Shown: one piece after another, positions 1 to 12,416 of the stretch | Numbering within the stretch: the first letter of the stretch is position 1 | Layout: each line of letters starts with the position of its first letter | Notes under the pieces: model-generated | What the model was told of the DNA's origin: nothing | Database searches by the model: none | Seen by the model: the letters and a program-made list of their open reading frames with translations, nothing else | Program-made: the position numbers and the translations under genes | Assembly: GCA_951799445.1 (NCBI GenBank) | Contig: OX637289.1 | Coordinates: forward strand, 29,326,245-29,390,244 | Length of the DNA stretch: 64,000 bases | Origin: Pseudisothecium myosuroides | Taxonomy: Eukaryota; Streptophyta; Bryopsida; Hypnales; Lembophyllaceae | Direction: 5' to 3'

Positions 1-2029
1 TTACATTGTAAGCTTTGGGTGATACATATGCTTTGGGTTTAAAAAATACATATTTCACTTGTAAAGTGATTCAAAGTTTTGATTTTTTTGTATTAATCTA
101 TATTGAGAAGACTTATACATAACACTTTTGAGTTCATTTATAGTTTAATGTTGGTGTCAATAAATATAGAACTCAAGATTATAAAGCCATTACATTGTGT
201 GTAGGATGTACAATATGTATTGTTAATAACTATGAGAACAAATGTCAATTTTATACTTCAATTAAAATAATCACTATTGTGAGCAATTTTGGTTGAGCCT
301 CCCCCCACTATTTTAGAATATTATGTACAAAATAGTGAATATTTAGAGTGTCAAATTATTTAAAATTAATATTAATGAAAGTCAGTACTTTCAAACTTCT
401 TGAAGTTGAATCTTTCTTTGATGACATTTTGAAATATCCATTAGAAAAAGAATGAGACCTAAAGATAGAGCCACAAGATCCTAGACAACAAGGAACATTG
501 GCCAAAAATCCTAGAATTTAAAAAAAAAAATAAATTAAAAAAAAACAAAAAAAACTGCAAGGCTTGAATTGTGGGGATAGTTTAATTAAATAATTTTTAA
601 ACTGAAAAAAAATCCTTAATGTTAAAATAAGTCCAAAGTTACCAAAGTCCAAAATTGTCGTGGCTGAAAAACTACCATGTCAATTTGATTGTGTAATTAA
701 TTTTGTAATTTTATAACTTTGTAATTTTTTTAATTTTTAATTGTATAATATTTTTGTTATGTTTTGTGATGGTTCACAGTTTAGGAAATAGACTTGAAGC
801 AAACCTCTCTTGGTTTCCTTTTCATTCTAGTGTGGTACATTTGCCACACTCTCACTACGTATAATACATTTGTCTCACATTCAAACTATTTGACATGCAC
901 TATAATTGTCTCCCTAGAAGTCAGATTAAGGGAGTCTTAGTATATTCATCTAATTAATAATAAAAAACTTTGAAATTTTATAGAAAAGAAAGTAACTCTA
1001 CATGGACACAAAATAATGAGCATCCTTGGTAGAATGTTAAGTTCAATGTGAAAAACTAAAAATTAAATAGTATTCGATAAATGCCTCCCTTGTTGAGGTC
1101 AAGTCATACCTTGTTGAAGAAATACATCTTACATGCCATGTCAAATGAATAGTAAATTATATAATCTTGATGTTTTATTTTTATTACCAATAGGGAATAC
1201 TTGAGCACAAGTAGCTAGACTAAATAGAAAGTATTTAAATGCTTTAATTCAAGAACGCGGCCAATACCAATGCCAACACTATTTAGTCTATTTGCAAGGA
1301 TAGTTGAAAATAGGGTCACCAATAAAATTAAAGTTTACACAATTTTGGGAGAAGGGGGGTATTGATACTATGCAGGAATATTTCAACTTTATACATTAAC
1401 TTAAAATAGTGTCACATTGATAAATTAATTTCATATATATGCAATAAGGCCTTCTTTATGCAACATACAAAAGCCCTAGAAAGTAAGATTTCAAGTCAAT
1501 AAGAGTTTCAAAAATTGCCTAGTAGTATCATTGTACACTCAAATTTTCAGCCAATAAGGGGCATATTTTTACTTGGAAAGAGTGACATGTATCTAAGGCC
1601 AAACACGTAGATTGGTTGTCCCAAATCCTAGAAGCTAACCTTTCAAAGACAAATCATGGAACTTGATAGATTTTCTCCAAGACTTCTTAGGGTTGACTTC
1701 CATATGGAATTGGAGGTGGGTGAAGCCCATCAATTAGGAGTGGAATGGGAATCTGATTTTTCTATCATTTCATCGTTGATGGATGGGTTTCATCTAACTC
1801 CAACTCCACATAGAAGCTAGTCCTTAAAGATGCATTATACATAGATGTAGAGGCTAAGCCATTCTCATGGAGTCCGATTGTACAAATTTCAACCTTTTGT
1901 CCAATCACAAGTGAGGATATCAGGTCTCTTGCACAACAAATTGGCCCTGGCTTGTAGATGTAAGGTAGTTTGCTCTAAAAGTGAGCGGGCTCTAAAACCG
2001 AATATGGCACCCGAAAAGGCAAACAGCTC
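1..2029. other. AT-rich intergenic DNA, no gene seen
   Basis: About 2 kb of AT-rich sequence with poly-A/T runs and stop codons in all frames. I see no long reading frame, RNA gene or clear transposon end. Its right edge is the TTAA that starts the first MITE. Confidence 0.6.
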
Positions 2030-2259
2030 TTAACCCAGTAAGGACGCCGCGGACCATAAGTGTCCGATGAATGACAAGGGATTCTCCAATGTAGGACAGA
2101 ACTACAACTATTCATCCTTGGAGTTTTTTGTGGAAAGCGGAGAACATCTACAGTAGCTTGACTTCCAATGAGTACTTTTGGATTTTTTTATTCCAATGAC
2201 TCTCACGGTTATACAATGCATGATTTCCAGGGTCACCCCCTGCGTCCTTACAGGGTTAA
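2030..2259 (+). mobile_element. TTAA-flanked MITE, copy 1 (piggyBac-like ends)
   Basis: A 230-bp element bounded by TTAA at both ends. The left end reads TTAACCCAGTAAGGACGC and the right end GCGTCCTTACAGGGTTAA, giving near-perfect terminal inverted repeats of about 18 bp. No coding capacity. TTAA target sites followed by CCC(T/A) are the signature of piggyBac-type transposons, so a non-autonomous relative is inferred. It is about 97% identical by eye to the inverted copy at 2432-2662. Confidence 0.7.
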
Positions 2260-2285
2260 ATGAGCGCTTTAAGAGCAGATTACCT

Positions 2286-2435
2286 TAACCCTGTAAGGAC
2301 GCGCCCCCCCCCATAACCAAGGTAGTCCAAAAAATTCTCAAATTATTGAACCAGTAGGTGCACTCTCTTTTTCTCCAAGTAATAGTGAATTCATCCATCG
2401 GACCAGAGTGGTCCGCAGCGTCCTTACAGGGTTAA
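2286..2435 (+). mobile_element. TTAA-flanked MITE, short copy
   Basis: A 150-bp element starting TTAACCCTGTAAGGACGCG and ending GCGTCCTTACAGGGTTAA, so its terminal repeats are the same as those of its neighbours. Only the ends and a short subterminal stretch around CATCGGAC...GGTCCGC match the 230-bp copies. The middle is different, so it is a deletion derivative or sister subfamily. Its right TTAA (2432-2435) is shared with the next element. Confidence 0.65.
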
Positions 2436-2662
2436 CCCTGTAAGGACGCGGGGGGTGACCCTGAAAATCATGCATTGTGTAACCGTGAGAGTCATTGGAA
2501 TAAAAAAAATTCAAAAGTACTCATTGGAAGTCAAGCTACTGTAGATGTTCTCCACTTTCCACAAAAAACTCCAAGGATGAATAGTTGTAGTTCTATCCTA
2601 CATTGGAGAATCCCTTGTCATTCATCGGACACTTATGGTCCGCGGCGTCCTTACTGGGTTAA
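2432..2662 (-). mobile_element. TTAA-flanked MITE, copy 2, inverted
   Basis: A 231-bp element in the opposite orientation to the copy at 2030-2259. I count roughly seven differences between them. Ends are TTAACCCTGTAAGGACGCG and GGCGTCCTTACTGGGTTAA. Together with copy 1 it makes two 230-bp arms in inverted orientation around a 170-bp loop, just upstream of the likely NRAMP promoter. Confidence 0.7.
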
Positions 2663-2829
2663 AGCATCCCAAAGGTGTAAAGAGGATCCTAATGGAACAA
2701 ATCAGAGTGCAGTACCTTGAAAAATTGAAAATAAAATCCATAAATTGTCCATTGGCTCCAGGAGTCAATTATGGGCAGCAGGTGATGAGGGAGTCACTGA
2801 TGGACTGAGGCTTGGGGCTTGGGCCTCGG

Positions 2830-2837
2830 TATAAAAA
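2830..2837 (+). promoter_or_regulatory. possible TATA box of the NRAMP gene
   Basis: The string TATAAAAA lies at the start of the GC-richer stretch (about 2.8-3.5 kb) that precedes NRAMP and follows the MITE cluster. Position and composition fit a core promoter for a leader that is spliced over to 4840. The transcription start is not known, so this is a weak inference. Confidence 0.25.
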
Positions 2838-3438
2838 TTAAATAAAAACATTCCCACCTAATCCCAGTACGGAGAAGGAATATTCCTAAAACCTGCACGG
2901 AAGCCCCCGTATCTTCCCAGAAGCTGCCCTCCTCATCACCGAGCTGGATCATAAGTTCATCCGTGGCGACATCAGTACCGTCCAATCCAACAATCTAACG
3001 GCGCACAAGTAGCCATCCAGTCCAGTAGCCAAGGCACATGAGTCGGGCTTCGTCAAACTTCGGGGTCCTTGGCACGATAGGTCGACACCCCGGGATCGTC
3101 AACCTCGAGATCTCTGTTTTCCTCCCGGTGTCGACATAACTTACATTGCGTGCGGGATCCACAGCTTCAGATGCCGCATCCGAAATCGCATCCGCAGCGA
3201 AGGTACGCTTCGCCCGCTTCCGGCGAGGCGCAAAACGGTGCCGGATTGCATCTGATACCGTGAATTTAGGGTTTGGGGCAGGAGCGGTGGAATTGTTACT
3301 CCACCAGCGGTGGAATTGATGAGCTTGGGCAGGAGGTTTCTGCGAGCTTCAGCTTCTCGGAGCTTGTGTGTTGAGTGGTGTGTTGAGGTCGTTTGGTGGA
3401 TTGCCAAGACTTCGTGTGGATTGCAAGATTTTGTGTGG

Positions 3439-3889
3439 ATTGGGGCAGAGAGTGGAGTTCTGTGAAGGAATTTGTGGTTTCGTGTACGCTAAAGAATGTC
3501 TAAAGAGTGGCGTCCTGAAGGAACACTCGTAAATCACTGAGGCTGCAATGCAATTCTGGTGGGGAGCAGATGATGAATCTAAGAGAGATTTGGTGTGTTG
3601 GTTGGATTTGGTGGTTCTAGTAGGGTGGTAGATCGTGGTTGTGGTTTTCGGGAGGTGATTTTATTAGGGATTGGGGCAGAGTGGAGTGACATGGAGGGAT
3701 GTGCGGGTTCAGCTACGCTATAGAATTTCTTTTAATACACAGAAAAGGCACAACAAGCATTGAAGTCTGCAATTCTCGTGTGTAGCATATCTAATTTATA
3801 TGAGATATGGTGTATTCGTGGTTCTAGAATGGTGGTGGATAGTTGTTATGGTTTTCTAGGAGGAAATTTATAGTGAATTTGGGCGTATT
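3439..3889 (+). repeat. degenerate 231-bp tandem duplication in the NRAMP 5' region
   Basis: The phrase ATTGGGGCAGAG begins at 3439 and again at 3670. Each is followed by similar landmarks: GGAGT..., TACGCTA..AGAAT, TGCAATTCT, TGGTTCTAG.A.GGTGG and TGGTTTTC..GGAGG. A third partial start is near 3885. The units are clearly diverged, so this is an old duplication. It lies in what is probably an intron of the 5' leader. Confidence 0.5.
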
Positions 3890-4839
3890 TTGGTTGTGCC
3901 CGAAGCATTTTTGAGGAGAAACTAGCTCGCTACACCATTCATTCTATTTAGTGTCGTCCATGATTTAATTTGCCACCAAAATAGCGTGATTTAAACTTTT
4001 TCTTTGGTAAATTAGTGTGGTGTGGACCTCCTTGGAAATAGGGGGGAGAGAGGCTTTTGAGTGATTAATCAGTCAATCAATAAGTGGTGCTCAAATTTAG
4101 CATTAAGTCTACTAGATAGTGTACCATACACTGAATAGAATAGACGGGTAGTGATGAGTAGCTTCGAGAGCAGTTAGTTATTGTTTGCTTCAAGCATTTG
4201 AGTTGGGTCACTGGATTGCCTGTACATGAAATGACAAGGCCGTGCATGGACGGGTTGGATTGCCGCCAAGGCCCCAACCAACAAGGTGGTCTGATTGTCG
4301 ACAGGATTTCCTCTCATGGTTTCTGTACCCTGTTTCAAAATAGATCTACAGACGGCCGTGCAATGTTTCGTAGCATCCGTAGATCATATTAATAATGGGG
4401 GTACCGATTGTTAGTTGCCCATTTCCGGACGTTTATAACTGCTGCTGAGAATTAACTGGCCGTGCAGTACAAGGTTTAGATTATGGAATGTTCTTCGTTT
4501 ATGCCGGATATCTGCTGTCATTTGCTGTAATCAATTTCTTCTACGGTTTCTCGTCCCAGAAGCCAATGCAGCTGGTTTTGCTAATGTGCTTGCTAATAAT
4601 GGAGCACAAGTCAGCTGAAGCCTTTATGTATGAACGTCGTTTGTTCGTCATTATTGCGAGTGGATATGCAGTGAGCTAAAGCATGTACTTTTTAGAAAAG
4701 AAAGTGTTAGTCTGTGAATTACTTGATTGAGGTACTTGTGAGTCTTATATCCTTTCATCATTCAGCAGTGGTTTTATATGTTCGAATTTGTTTGGTTTGT
4801 AGTTCTTAGCCAACTAAGGACTGGTTTCTTTTGGTACAG

Positions 4840-5105
4840 GTTGCTCTAGAATGTTGATGGGGACAAGGACCACAGTGCAGCGTCTATTTTCTCCTTATCA
4901 GTGACGGGAGTGATGAGGCTGTTCAAGCCAAGTCCTGGAATTTTGCCTCAATACAGAGGTAGCTCCGGTGCGAGGTGGTAGTCGACGGGAAGGATGTCTT
5001 TTTGAAGTGCAGCATCTCTGAGACTACCTGTAAAGTGAAATGAGAGAGTGTTGGGGAATTGGTGGAACAGTTTGGTAAGCAAGAGGATCATCATAGAGTT
5101 TCAAG
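4840..5105 (+). promoter_or_regulatory. NRAMP 5' leader exon with four upstream ORFs
   Basis: A good splice acceptor (pyrimidine-rich ...TTTCTTTTGGTACAG) ends at 4839, so 4840-5105 is likely the last leader exon before the start codon. It contains four short upstream ORFs: 4851-4904 (17 aa), 4913-4981 (22 aa), 4994-5005 (3 aa) and 5040-5078 (12 aa). Upstream ORFs generally lower translation of the main frame, so translational control of the transporter is plausible. This depends on the leader structure, which I infer from splice signals only. Confidence 0.45.
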
Positions 5106-8100
5106 ATGATGGGGTCATCAACAACCATGGCCTCGTCAGATTCGGAGCCCCTTGTGCGTCCGGCAGACTGGGCCGAAGACCAACCAACGGAGCACCACTT
5201 TCTTGAGGAAGAGAAGGAACGAGCCTACGAGAGATCCGAGCAAGTCAACGTCAGGTATGGCGCTGAAGAACCCGATGTTGATGAGGAAGGAGGAGACCGA
5301 GATTTCCTTCCCAAATTTTCGTGGCAAAAGCTTTGGATGTTTGCTGGACCGGGTTTTTTGATGAGCATAGCATACCTGGATCCGGGCAATATTGAGAGCG
5401 ATTTACAGTCGGGGGCCACTGCAGGATATGCCCTCTTGTGGCTGCTGATGTGGGCCACGGTGATGGGGTTTCTTATTCAAAAGTTGGCTGCGAGGCTTGG
5501 CGTTGCTACAGGTAGTCATTTGGCAGAGCTGTGCAGGGAGGAATATCCTGTATGGGCTCGTATGGTTCTTTGGGTCATGACAGAGATCGCCATCATCGGT
5601 GGCGATGTTCAACAGGTTATTGGAAGTGCCATTGCCTTCAGGATTCTTTCGAACGGCAGAGTCCCCCTGTGGGGTGGGGTGCTGATAACTGGCGTCCAAG
5701 GGTATGCATACGTTCTTTCTCTTTTGTTTTTGAAGTTCCCTTTACATTGTTTGATCTAAGTTCGGAGCTTGGGCTGAGGGTTGTAGCTCTGATCAAGGAT
5801 TCACTCGTCCTTTGTGTCCTTTGGGTGATGATCTGCTCGGCTGTGAGTCGGTCTTAAAATTGATCACTTCCGTAATATAAGTAAGAACTTCAATGGGAAT
5901 AAGTACGTACTTGCTAGGATTCTTTCTTCGTATGGTAGTGATGTGCTTCCAGTCAGTAGGCTGATGGAACTTAATTTGTGAGTAGGAGATCTTAGCTCAT
6001 AATGCTTTGAAGTCAGTATGTTAGCATGTACCTGTTGATGTTGATTGTGATTACCGAATGCATAAAAGGCTGGATACTGATTTACTTTGTTTATCCAGGT
6101 TCGTGTTCCTCTTTTTGGAGAATTTCGGCGTTAGAAAATTGGAGTTCCTATTTTGTGTATTTATTGGAATCATGGGGCTTTCGTTTGCGTGGATGTTTGG
6201 CAAGACCGATCCAGATGTCAAAGCTGTTGCCTCAGGTGCACTAGCATTTGACCCTGCTAGTTTCTGCAAAGACGTCTTTCCCCGGTGGCAACTGATTTTC
6301 ATAGTTACTATGACAGAGTATTAATCCTCTGTCTTGTCTGTGCTATTGGCGCTGTGCAGGTCTTATTTTTCCAACTGTTCCCAGAACGGCTGTGGATAAG
6401 GCAGTCGGCATTGTGGGAGCTGTTATCATGCCTCACAATATATTTTTGCATTCGGCTCTTGTGCAATCACGGGATATAGACACCTCCAAGAAGAGTCGTG
6501 TACGGGAAGCCCTTAGGTATTACAACATCGAATCATCAATTGCTCTTTTCATATCTTTCTTGATCAACCTTTGCATCATGGCCATTTTTGCCAAGGCCTT
6601 CTATGGGAAACAGGAAGCAGGAATTATAGGTCTTGCCAATGCCGGGGAGTATCTCCAGCAGGAATACGGAGGTGGTTTTTTCCCAATCTTATATATATGG
6701 GCCATTGGGTTGCTAGCGGCTGGGCAGAGCAGCACCATGACGGGCACATATACTGGTAAGTCATTAGAGTTATCCTTAAAGTCACTCAAAGGGGGGGTTG
6801 CTGACCTTGTTTCGGAGAAAAGTTGTGGTGAATCTAATGAATAATACCATGTATAGGTGTTGGCAAGTCTGTTTTCGGTGGTTCAATCGCGAATCTGATG
6901 TAGTGTTGAACTTTAAGGATAATTCTATTGGTATGACTTGACATTCACAGGATGCCCATGGGTTGCCACGGGTACTAGTCATGAGTGTTGAGATAGACTG
7001 GAGCAAAGTTCTAGGACCTTATTCATAGACGTGCCTGTTGTGTGGCAGGTCAATTCGTTATGTCTGGTTTTCTCAACTTGCGCGTGGAGAAATGGATCCG
7101 AACGGTGGTTACACGAGGTGTCGCCATTTTTCCGACTGTCATCGTGGCTCTCATCTTCAACAGCGCAGAGAACCAGCTGGATAATCTGAGCGAATGGTTG
7201 AATGTGCTGCAATCCATTCAGCTGCCTTTTGCTCTTCTCCCGTTACTGTGTCTAGTCTCCAACTCACGGATTATGGGTGCTTTTGTTATCGACAAAGTTA
7301 CCAAGGTACAACATTGTGTCATGATGCTGTTGATGATCAAATTCTGTTGATGTTATCAACAGAATTTTCAATACTGTAGCATTAAACTTCCAGAACTTTT
7401 AGACGACACCACATATAGAATATACTCCACGATTCATGATGACGTCGTTATATTGTCTCAGTGATCATCCCCATGACACATAGGGAAGCTCCTGTACGAT
7501 CACAGGAGACCGTCCCACAAATCACGAGGAGGATTCTCTTTTATTATCCTGTCTAAAAATTCCGAAAGCAATCTAATGTACAGAAAACCTTATTGTATAG
7601 TTGTTGCTAGAAGGAGCTGGCCATGAATAGCTATGGTCTGATGAGTGTTTTTACTCCGAGTTCTACACTGCGGTAGATCTCGTTCTTGTGTGCATTGTCG
7701 TCAAGTTTCATTTTTCAGTTACCCTGCACAATAAATGCCTTTATTTAGTGGGCAAGGAAATCTGATGGATGAAAATAACTATTAATGGCGGGTGTGATTG
7801 CAGGTGATGGCTTGGAGCATTGCAGTCTTGGTAATGGCTATCAACATGTACTTGTTGTTAGTGACTGTTTTGAGCCGCATTGTCGACTCTGTATCGGTCA
7901 TAGTACTCTTATTAGTGGTCATTGTTTTGTACGTGAGCTTCGTAGCTTACCTGGTTCTGGAACCTGCGCAAGAGGATGGTAACTGGGTACACTTCAAGCG
8001 GATAGTTCTTTCATCTAGGTCAGTCATCTCTCTTGTGCGCACCCTGTCACTTCTTAATCACCTCCTTTTCTTCGACTTTAATTTGCTTTACAAGTCAACT

Positions 8101-8996
8101 TTGATCCAGATCGAATTATGTGAATTTGGGAAGGGATGGCCTCCCCATTTCGGCTTTAATCTTAACGGTGTTAAGTGATGCTTTCGATAATTAGAACTAA
8201 TAATGGCTTGACGTTTTGTTTTGTTTTTATTTTGGAAGACGTCAAATATCATCGAGGTGTGCAAGTTGCAATACATATCTTAAATCTTTGTATAGTATTT
8301 AATCTTAGTTTGGACCAATCAGTAAAATTATAATGGTTCTCCTTTACCTTTTCTGCATTGAATTAAGAAATATTTGTGTTTGAACTCTTATTGAGATCCA
8401 GAGTTATGTCAACAAGTTAATATTTCTATCACGCAGTATATCTGTCATCGTGTAAACTAAAATTGTTCAGGGATTGTGCAAAAAGTGAAATTAGAACTAG
8501 CAGTCTTTGCTGCCAAATGGCTTTGGAGTTTCTTCTAAGTCTTTTGTGCCCATTTTAACCTAAAATCTACTCAAGTCTCACAGGTTTCATTTTCTATTTC
8601 AGATTTAGATCCATATTCGAGAACAATAAAGGAATGCAACTGGGAGAGCGAGAGCTTGTGAGCTCTGGTTTTGAACGGTGAGGACAGTGGAATTGCTTTA
8701 AACCAGTTTGAAGTTGTGAATTCAGTTAAAATAGGGCTTTCAGTTATGTCAGTTTCTTTCAAGAACTTTAGATAACAGCAGAAATAGAATGCCTTCCATA
8801 AATCATGGGAAGGTCTGTCTATGATCATAAGGTGGCCTCCCTATGATGCGCGTGTCATTGTTGTATTTGGTTTCCTCTACATTTGGAAAAGTGACCGAAA
8901 TTCGTTACGTGTGAATACAGGGACGACATGACAAGAGTCCCAGCTAAGGATAGCGAAGTAGCAACTCTTGTACCACCAGGTAGTGAGGCATCGTAG
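5106..8996 (+). CDS. NRAMP: NRAMP divalent metal transporter
   Basis: Six coding exons, deduced from matches to plant NRAMP proteins and from GT-AG sites: 5106-5701, 6099-6235, 6360-6755, 7049-7305, 7804-8018 and 8921-8996. Together they encode 558 aa. NRAMP proteins move Fe2+, Mn2+ and related metals with protons across plasma or vacuolar membranes. After an acidic N-terminal tail, the first membrane helix carries DPGN (about residues 92-95) and helix 6 carries MPHN (about 268-271), the two unwound metal-binding motifs, both intact. The conserved transport signature [10 protein letters not shown] follows, and the multi-helix C-terminal half is complete. Overall it reads most like Arabidopsis NRAMP2-5 rather than EIN2, because no long cytosolic C-terminal domain follows. 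The short final exon ([11 protein letters not shown]...) is supported by phase and splice sites only. The start is the first ATG of an ATGATG pair. The cellular membrane used cannot be told from sequence. Confidence 0.93.
7339..7367 (+). repeat. perfect 13-bp hairpin in NRAMP intron 4
   Basis: AAATTCTGTTGAT at 7339-7351 and its exact reverse complement at 7355-7367 are separated by three bases. It sits about 30 bases after the exon 4 donor. It could form a small RNA hairpin near the splice site. No role is known. Confidence 0.5.
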
Positions 8997-10250
8997 GTCT
9001 GGCACCCAATTTGAGGCAAGAGCATGATTGTACTACCAATACTTTTGTTTTCCAGACCAAGGAGAACAATCTGTGCAATAGTTATTTTGATCCCCGGTAC
9101 AGGAGTTCACATAGAGTTCATATATAGGTCCCCTCGAAGAACGTGGCAATTCATCAGCCGTTGTGAACGAAGTCATTTTCTTGAGAGCCCTTTCTTAGGT
9201 ATGCCCTCCATTGTCATTGATAGTGGTGTTCAAGGATTCTTTTCCAATAAGTTAATTCTCATTCTTCTGCATCTTAATTCCCTTTTTCTCTTTGTAGATA
9301 GGATGACGATCTATACGTGAGTTTTGCAGTAACTTTAGCACTAGCGAGAATTTTGAAGTTAAAAATGTGCACAATTCCTGATGCGTGCTTTGCATCATAA
9401 CATTTTACAGCAGGGTTGGCTGCCCATCCTTTCCAGTGTAGCTGTGCTGTGGTTAGGAACACCTTCATTTTCTTAAAATAGTTGCCAGAATACCAATGCT
9501 TTCATTCTTGAACTTAAGATGTGAGGATGCGTATCAAACAAAAAGGATGTTACAGAAGGGGTACATCTTTGGATACCCTAATTTTTACTCGAGTCACCAG
9601 TTGGGTCAAGGTGTTTGCTGCACTCTTCAAGAATGTTACAGTATGCTATTAGGGATGCTCTTCGAGGTTTCAGTTGAGATTTGCATCAGGAACGTGATGG
9701 CTATTAACTTAAGTTATGACTGTTATCATACTGATCATCTTCATGGGTAGTCAGGTTGAGGTTCTCTCGTTATGAGTCGGCAGTATTGATAACACTCGTT
9801 GATCATATTCCACGAATGCGTGCTTGTTATTGTTTATTGAGCAGTATGCTAGTACTAAAGCAGCAAAGATATCTTTGATGCGAATCAGACTATAAGTTAT
9901 CTCCATCTCCACTTGTACAATGTGGCATCTCAGTAATTTCCATGTAAACAAAATTGTAAAGAACACAATTGCCAACTTTCTTGGAAACCCTTTCCACAAA
10001 TGTATTCCCAGTATTCCACGGTGTTTGTTGTTCTTCCGATTACAATCGTCAAAATTGTAAGACCTAGTTAAAAAAAAATTTCATTTGTGTCAAATATAAA
10101 ATTAATTTTTGTGACACCTCAAAAACTCTTCCGTACTCATCTGTAACTTGGTAGAGCAATTGTGATAGGCACGCTCAATGGAAATTCTCCCAACTACGTT
10201 AACCAGGTAGAAATATGGAGTATCACAGTAACTCCTCGGTGAGCAACCTC
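8997..10250. other. 3' flanks of convergent NRAMP and FLU genes
   Basis: This 1.25-kb stretch lies between the NRAMP stop codon (+) and the FLU stop codon (-). It should contain both 3' untranslated regions and their polyadenylation signals. I see no third gene. The open frames here are short and have no recognisable content. Confidence 0.55.
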
Positions 10251-12215
10251 CTAATCAACATCTTCATTTTGCAACCTGTCGATGTACATGTCGTAATACT
10301 TTGCAGCTGACTCCAGCTCACCGATTTCAGAGTAGCAATCTCCAATGGCCCCATAGGCTTCTGTGTTCCCCGATTGTTCCTTGGTCCTTTCAGATATCAT
10401 TAAAACCAGTTGATGATACTTAATTGCCTCCTTAAACTTTCTCTGCCTCTGGCATGCCGCCCCTGTTTCAAACAAAACATCAGAATGTGGAATTCACATT
10501 CACATTCTCACGGATAATTGAGAAAACATCAGAATAGTTGCGATCTCAAGGCACATACATCACACCAAACTTACCCATTCCTCGAGCAGCTTTCTTCTCT
10601 TCCACACTGTCTGATAACCTCTTGGCAAGATTGAAGGCCCTTTCAAACTCAACAAATGCTTCAGCAGGATTCAATTCACGCAGAGACCGCTTTCCGGATT
10701 TCAAAAGATTCATCACTTTCTCTTTTTGTTGATCTACTGGTTCTGCTAAAGCAACACCACCACGACCCGCTGGAGGTGCGTACATCAAGCTGGGAGCGTA
10801 TGATTCTACGCGTGCTTGTCTCCTGAGGTTCAAATTGATCTGCCGCAGTTGAGTGTTGATGTTTAGTATCTCGTTTCTCCTCTGTCGTGCGATAACGCCT
10901 GCATTCAGTAATCCTTTCAAAATCAGATGACTTACGAACATCCAGATCACAATCAAGTAAACCGCATTACTAACAGGAATAAATCCACATGCTGTATGGA
11001 AATCAGCATACGAAATAATAGAATTTTAAAGAACACCAATGTTTTGCCCTTTCAACAACAAGGAAAAGTACTCAAGTCTGAATCAAAAGAAATCAGAAGA
11101 GAAATCCGCAGAGCAGGCACTGGTCAGAGGAGCCTCATCTCACGATGATCGCAAGATAGTCACAAATGATTCAGCAAGATATTCTGAATGTCTACGTCTC
11201 TGACCTCCAACAATTGCTCCAGTCAGTGCAACTGCTTCCGCGATGCACAATGCAGTGATAAGACCGTTTACATTGCCTCCCGCAGCGTCCACAAGGATAT
11301 TTGGAAGAGATTCTGCCCTTGCAGTGCACTGCATTAACAAGTTCCCCACAAGAAATGCCGAACCTACTTTCGCAGGCCCTAGTCGCAGTTCTTTCTGCAG
11401 AACCAGAGGGAGAAGGCAAATATGAGGCACGGCAATCAAACACAGAGCAAGAAACTAAAACTAGTGTTCACAATCAAAATCCAGCTTCTTGTACTTGTGC
11501 CATATTTTATTCGGAAATTGCGACACATGATTTATGAAACTAGTGAATTTCAAAAACTCCGCAAATATATATGCCGCAGAATCACAATCGACACAATATT
11601 AGCAAACAGAAAAACGAAGAAGATTCCCATGGCGATGCTCAATATAAACCAAAATTCCACATTCAATTTCCAGCTTCTTGAACTTAAAGCCGAAATGAAA
11701 ATGGTCCAGTAATTTTATTTAAATAGTGCATCTCTAAACTCTACACAAAGAGTCACAAATCAAACACAGAGCATGTCAGGCGCGACAATCAAACACAGAG
11801 AGTAAGAACGTAAAGCTACTTTTCTCGTTCAATTTCCAGTTTCCTGTACTTGTGACAATAGTTCTAGAAAAAATGAGCTTCATACTTTATTTCCCTAGTG
11901 CATCTCTTACAGTAACGCCGAAAGGTCACAATCCACACGACATTACCAAACAGTCGAAGAACGAAGAAGACTTACATCGGAATGCTCAACGGATGCGATT
12001 ACTACAGCTTCTCTCCGGGAATCACATGGCGCACACCTGTAGGCAATGAGATCCACAGAGCGCTGCAAGCTCGTCCGCACGCCAAAGCATCCATTCGCCC
12101 CCGACGACAGGCTCGTAAAACCTCCTTTAAACCTACTCCGACTGCGAGAAACCTTCCCTAATTGAGAACAGCCAGGCGACAGAGACGTCCACTGCACTCC
12201 GCAGGCTGTCTCCAT
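10251..12215 (-). CDS. FLU: FLU, TPR repressor of tetrapyrrole synthesis in the chloroplast
   Basis: Four exons read on the minus strand: 12215-11976, 11394-11205, 10898-10575 and 10462-10251. They encode 321 aa, close to Arabidopsis FLU (about 316). FLU is a plastid membrane protein that binds glutamyl-tRNA reductase through its TPR domain and stops 5-aminolevulinate synthesis in the dark. Residues 1 to about 80 look like a Ser/Arg-rich plastid transit peptide. A hydrophobic segment lies at about 121-145 (GLITALCIAEAVALTGAIVG). A basic coiled coil follows at about 147-177, then the conserved ESYAPSLMYAP stretch. The C-terminal TPRs span about 205-315 (KKAARGMGAACQRQ..., TEAYGAIGDCYSEIGELE). 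The phases of all three introns agree. I chose ATG 12215 because it gives a normal transit peptide. An in-frame ATG at 12296 would add 27 residues. Confidence 0.92.
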
Positions 12216-12416
12216 CGCTGCAGCCAGCTGATACTTCCCACGCGAGTCAGTCGCAGGGAATTCAAGCAAGAAAATAAATACTACTGCCGACGACACCAGG
12301 CGCGTCGCCTCCTCAAATCAACCGAAAAAACACTAAAAGAAGCGCAATCCAAAGACAAATCAGACCGGAAACACGACGTCGAAAAATGACGTCGAACAGC
12401 AACGAGCGTAGCGAGC

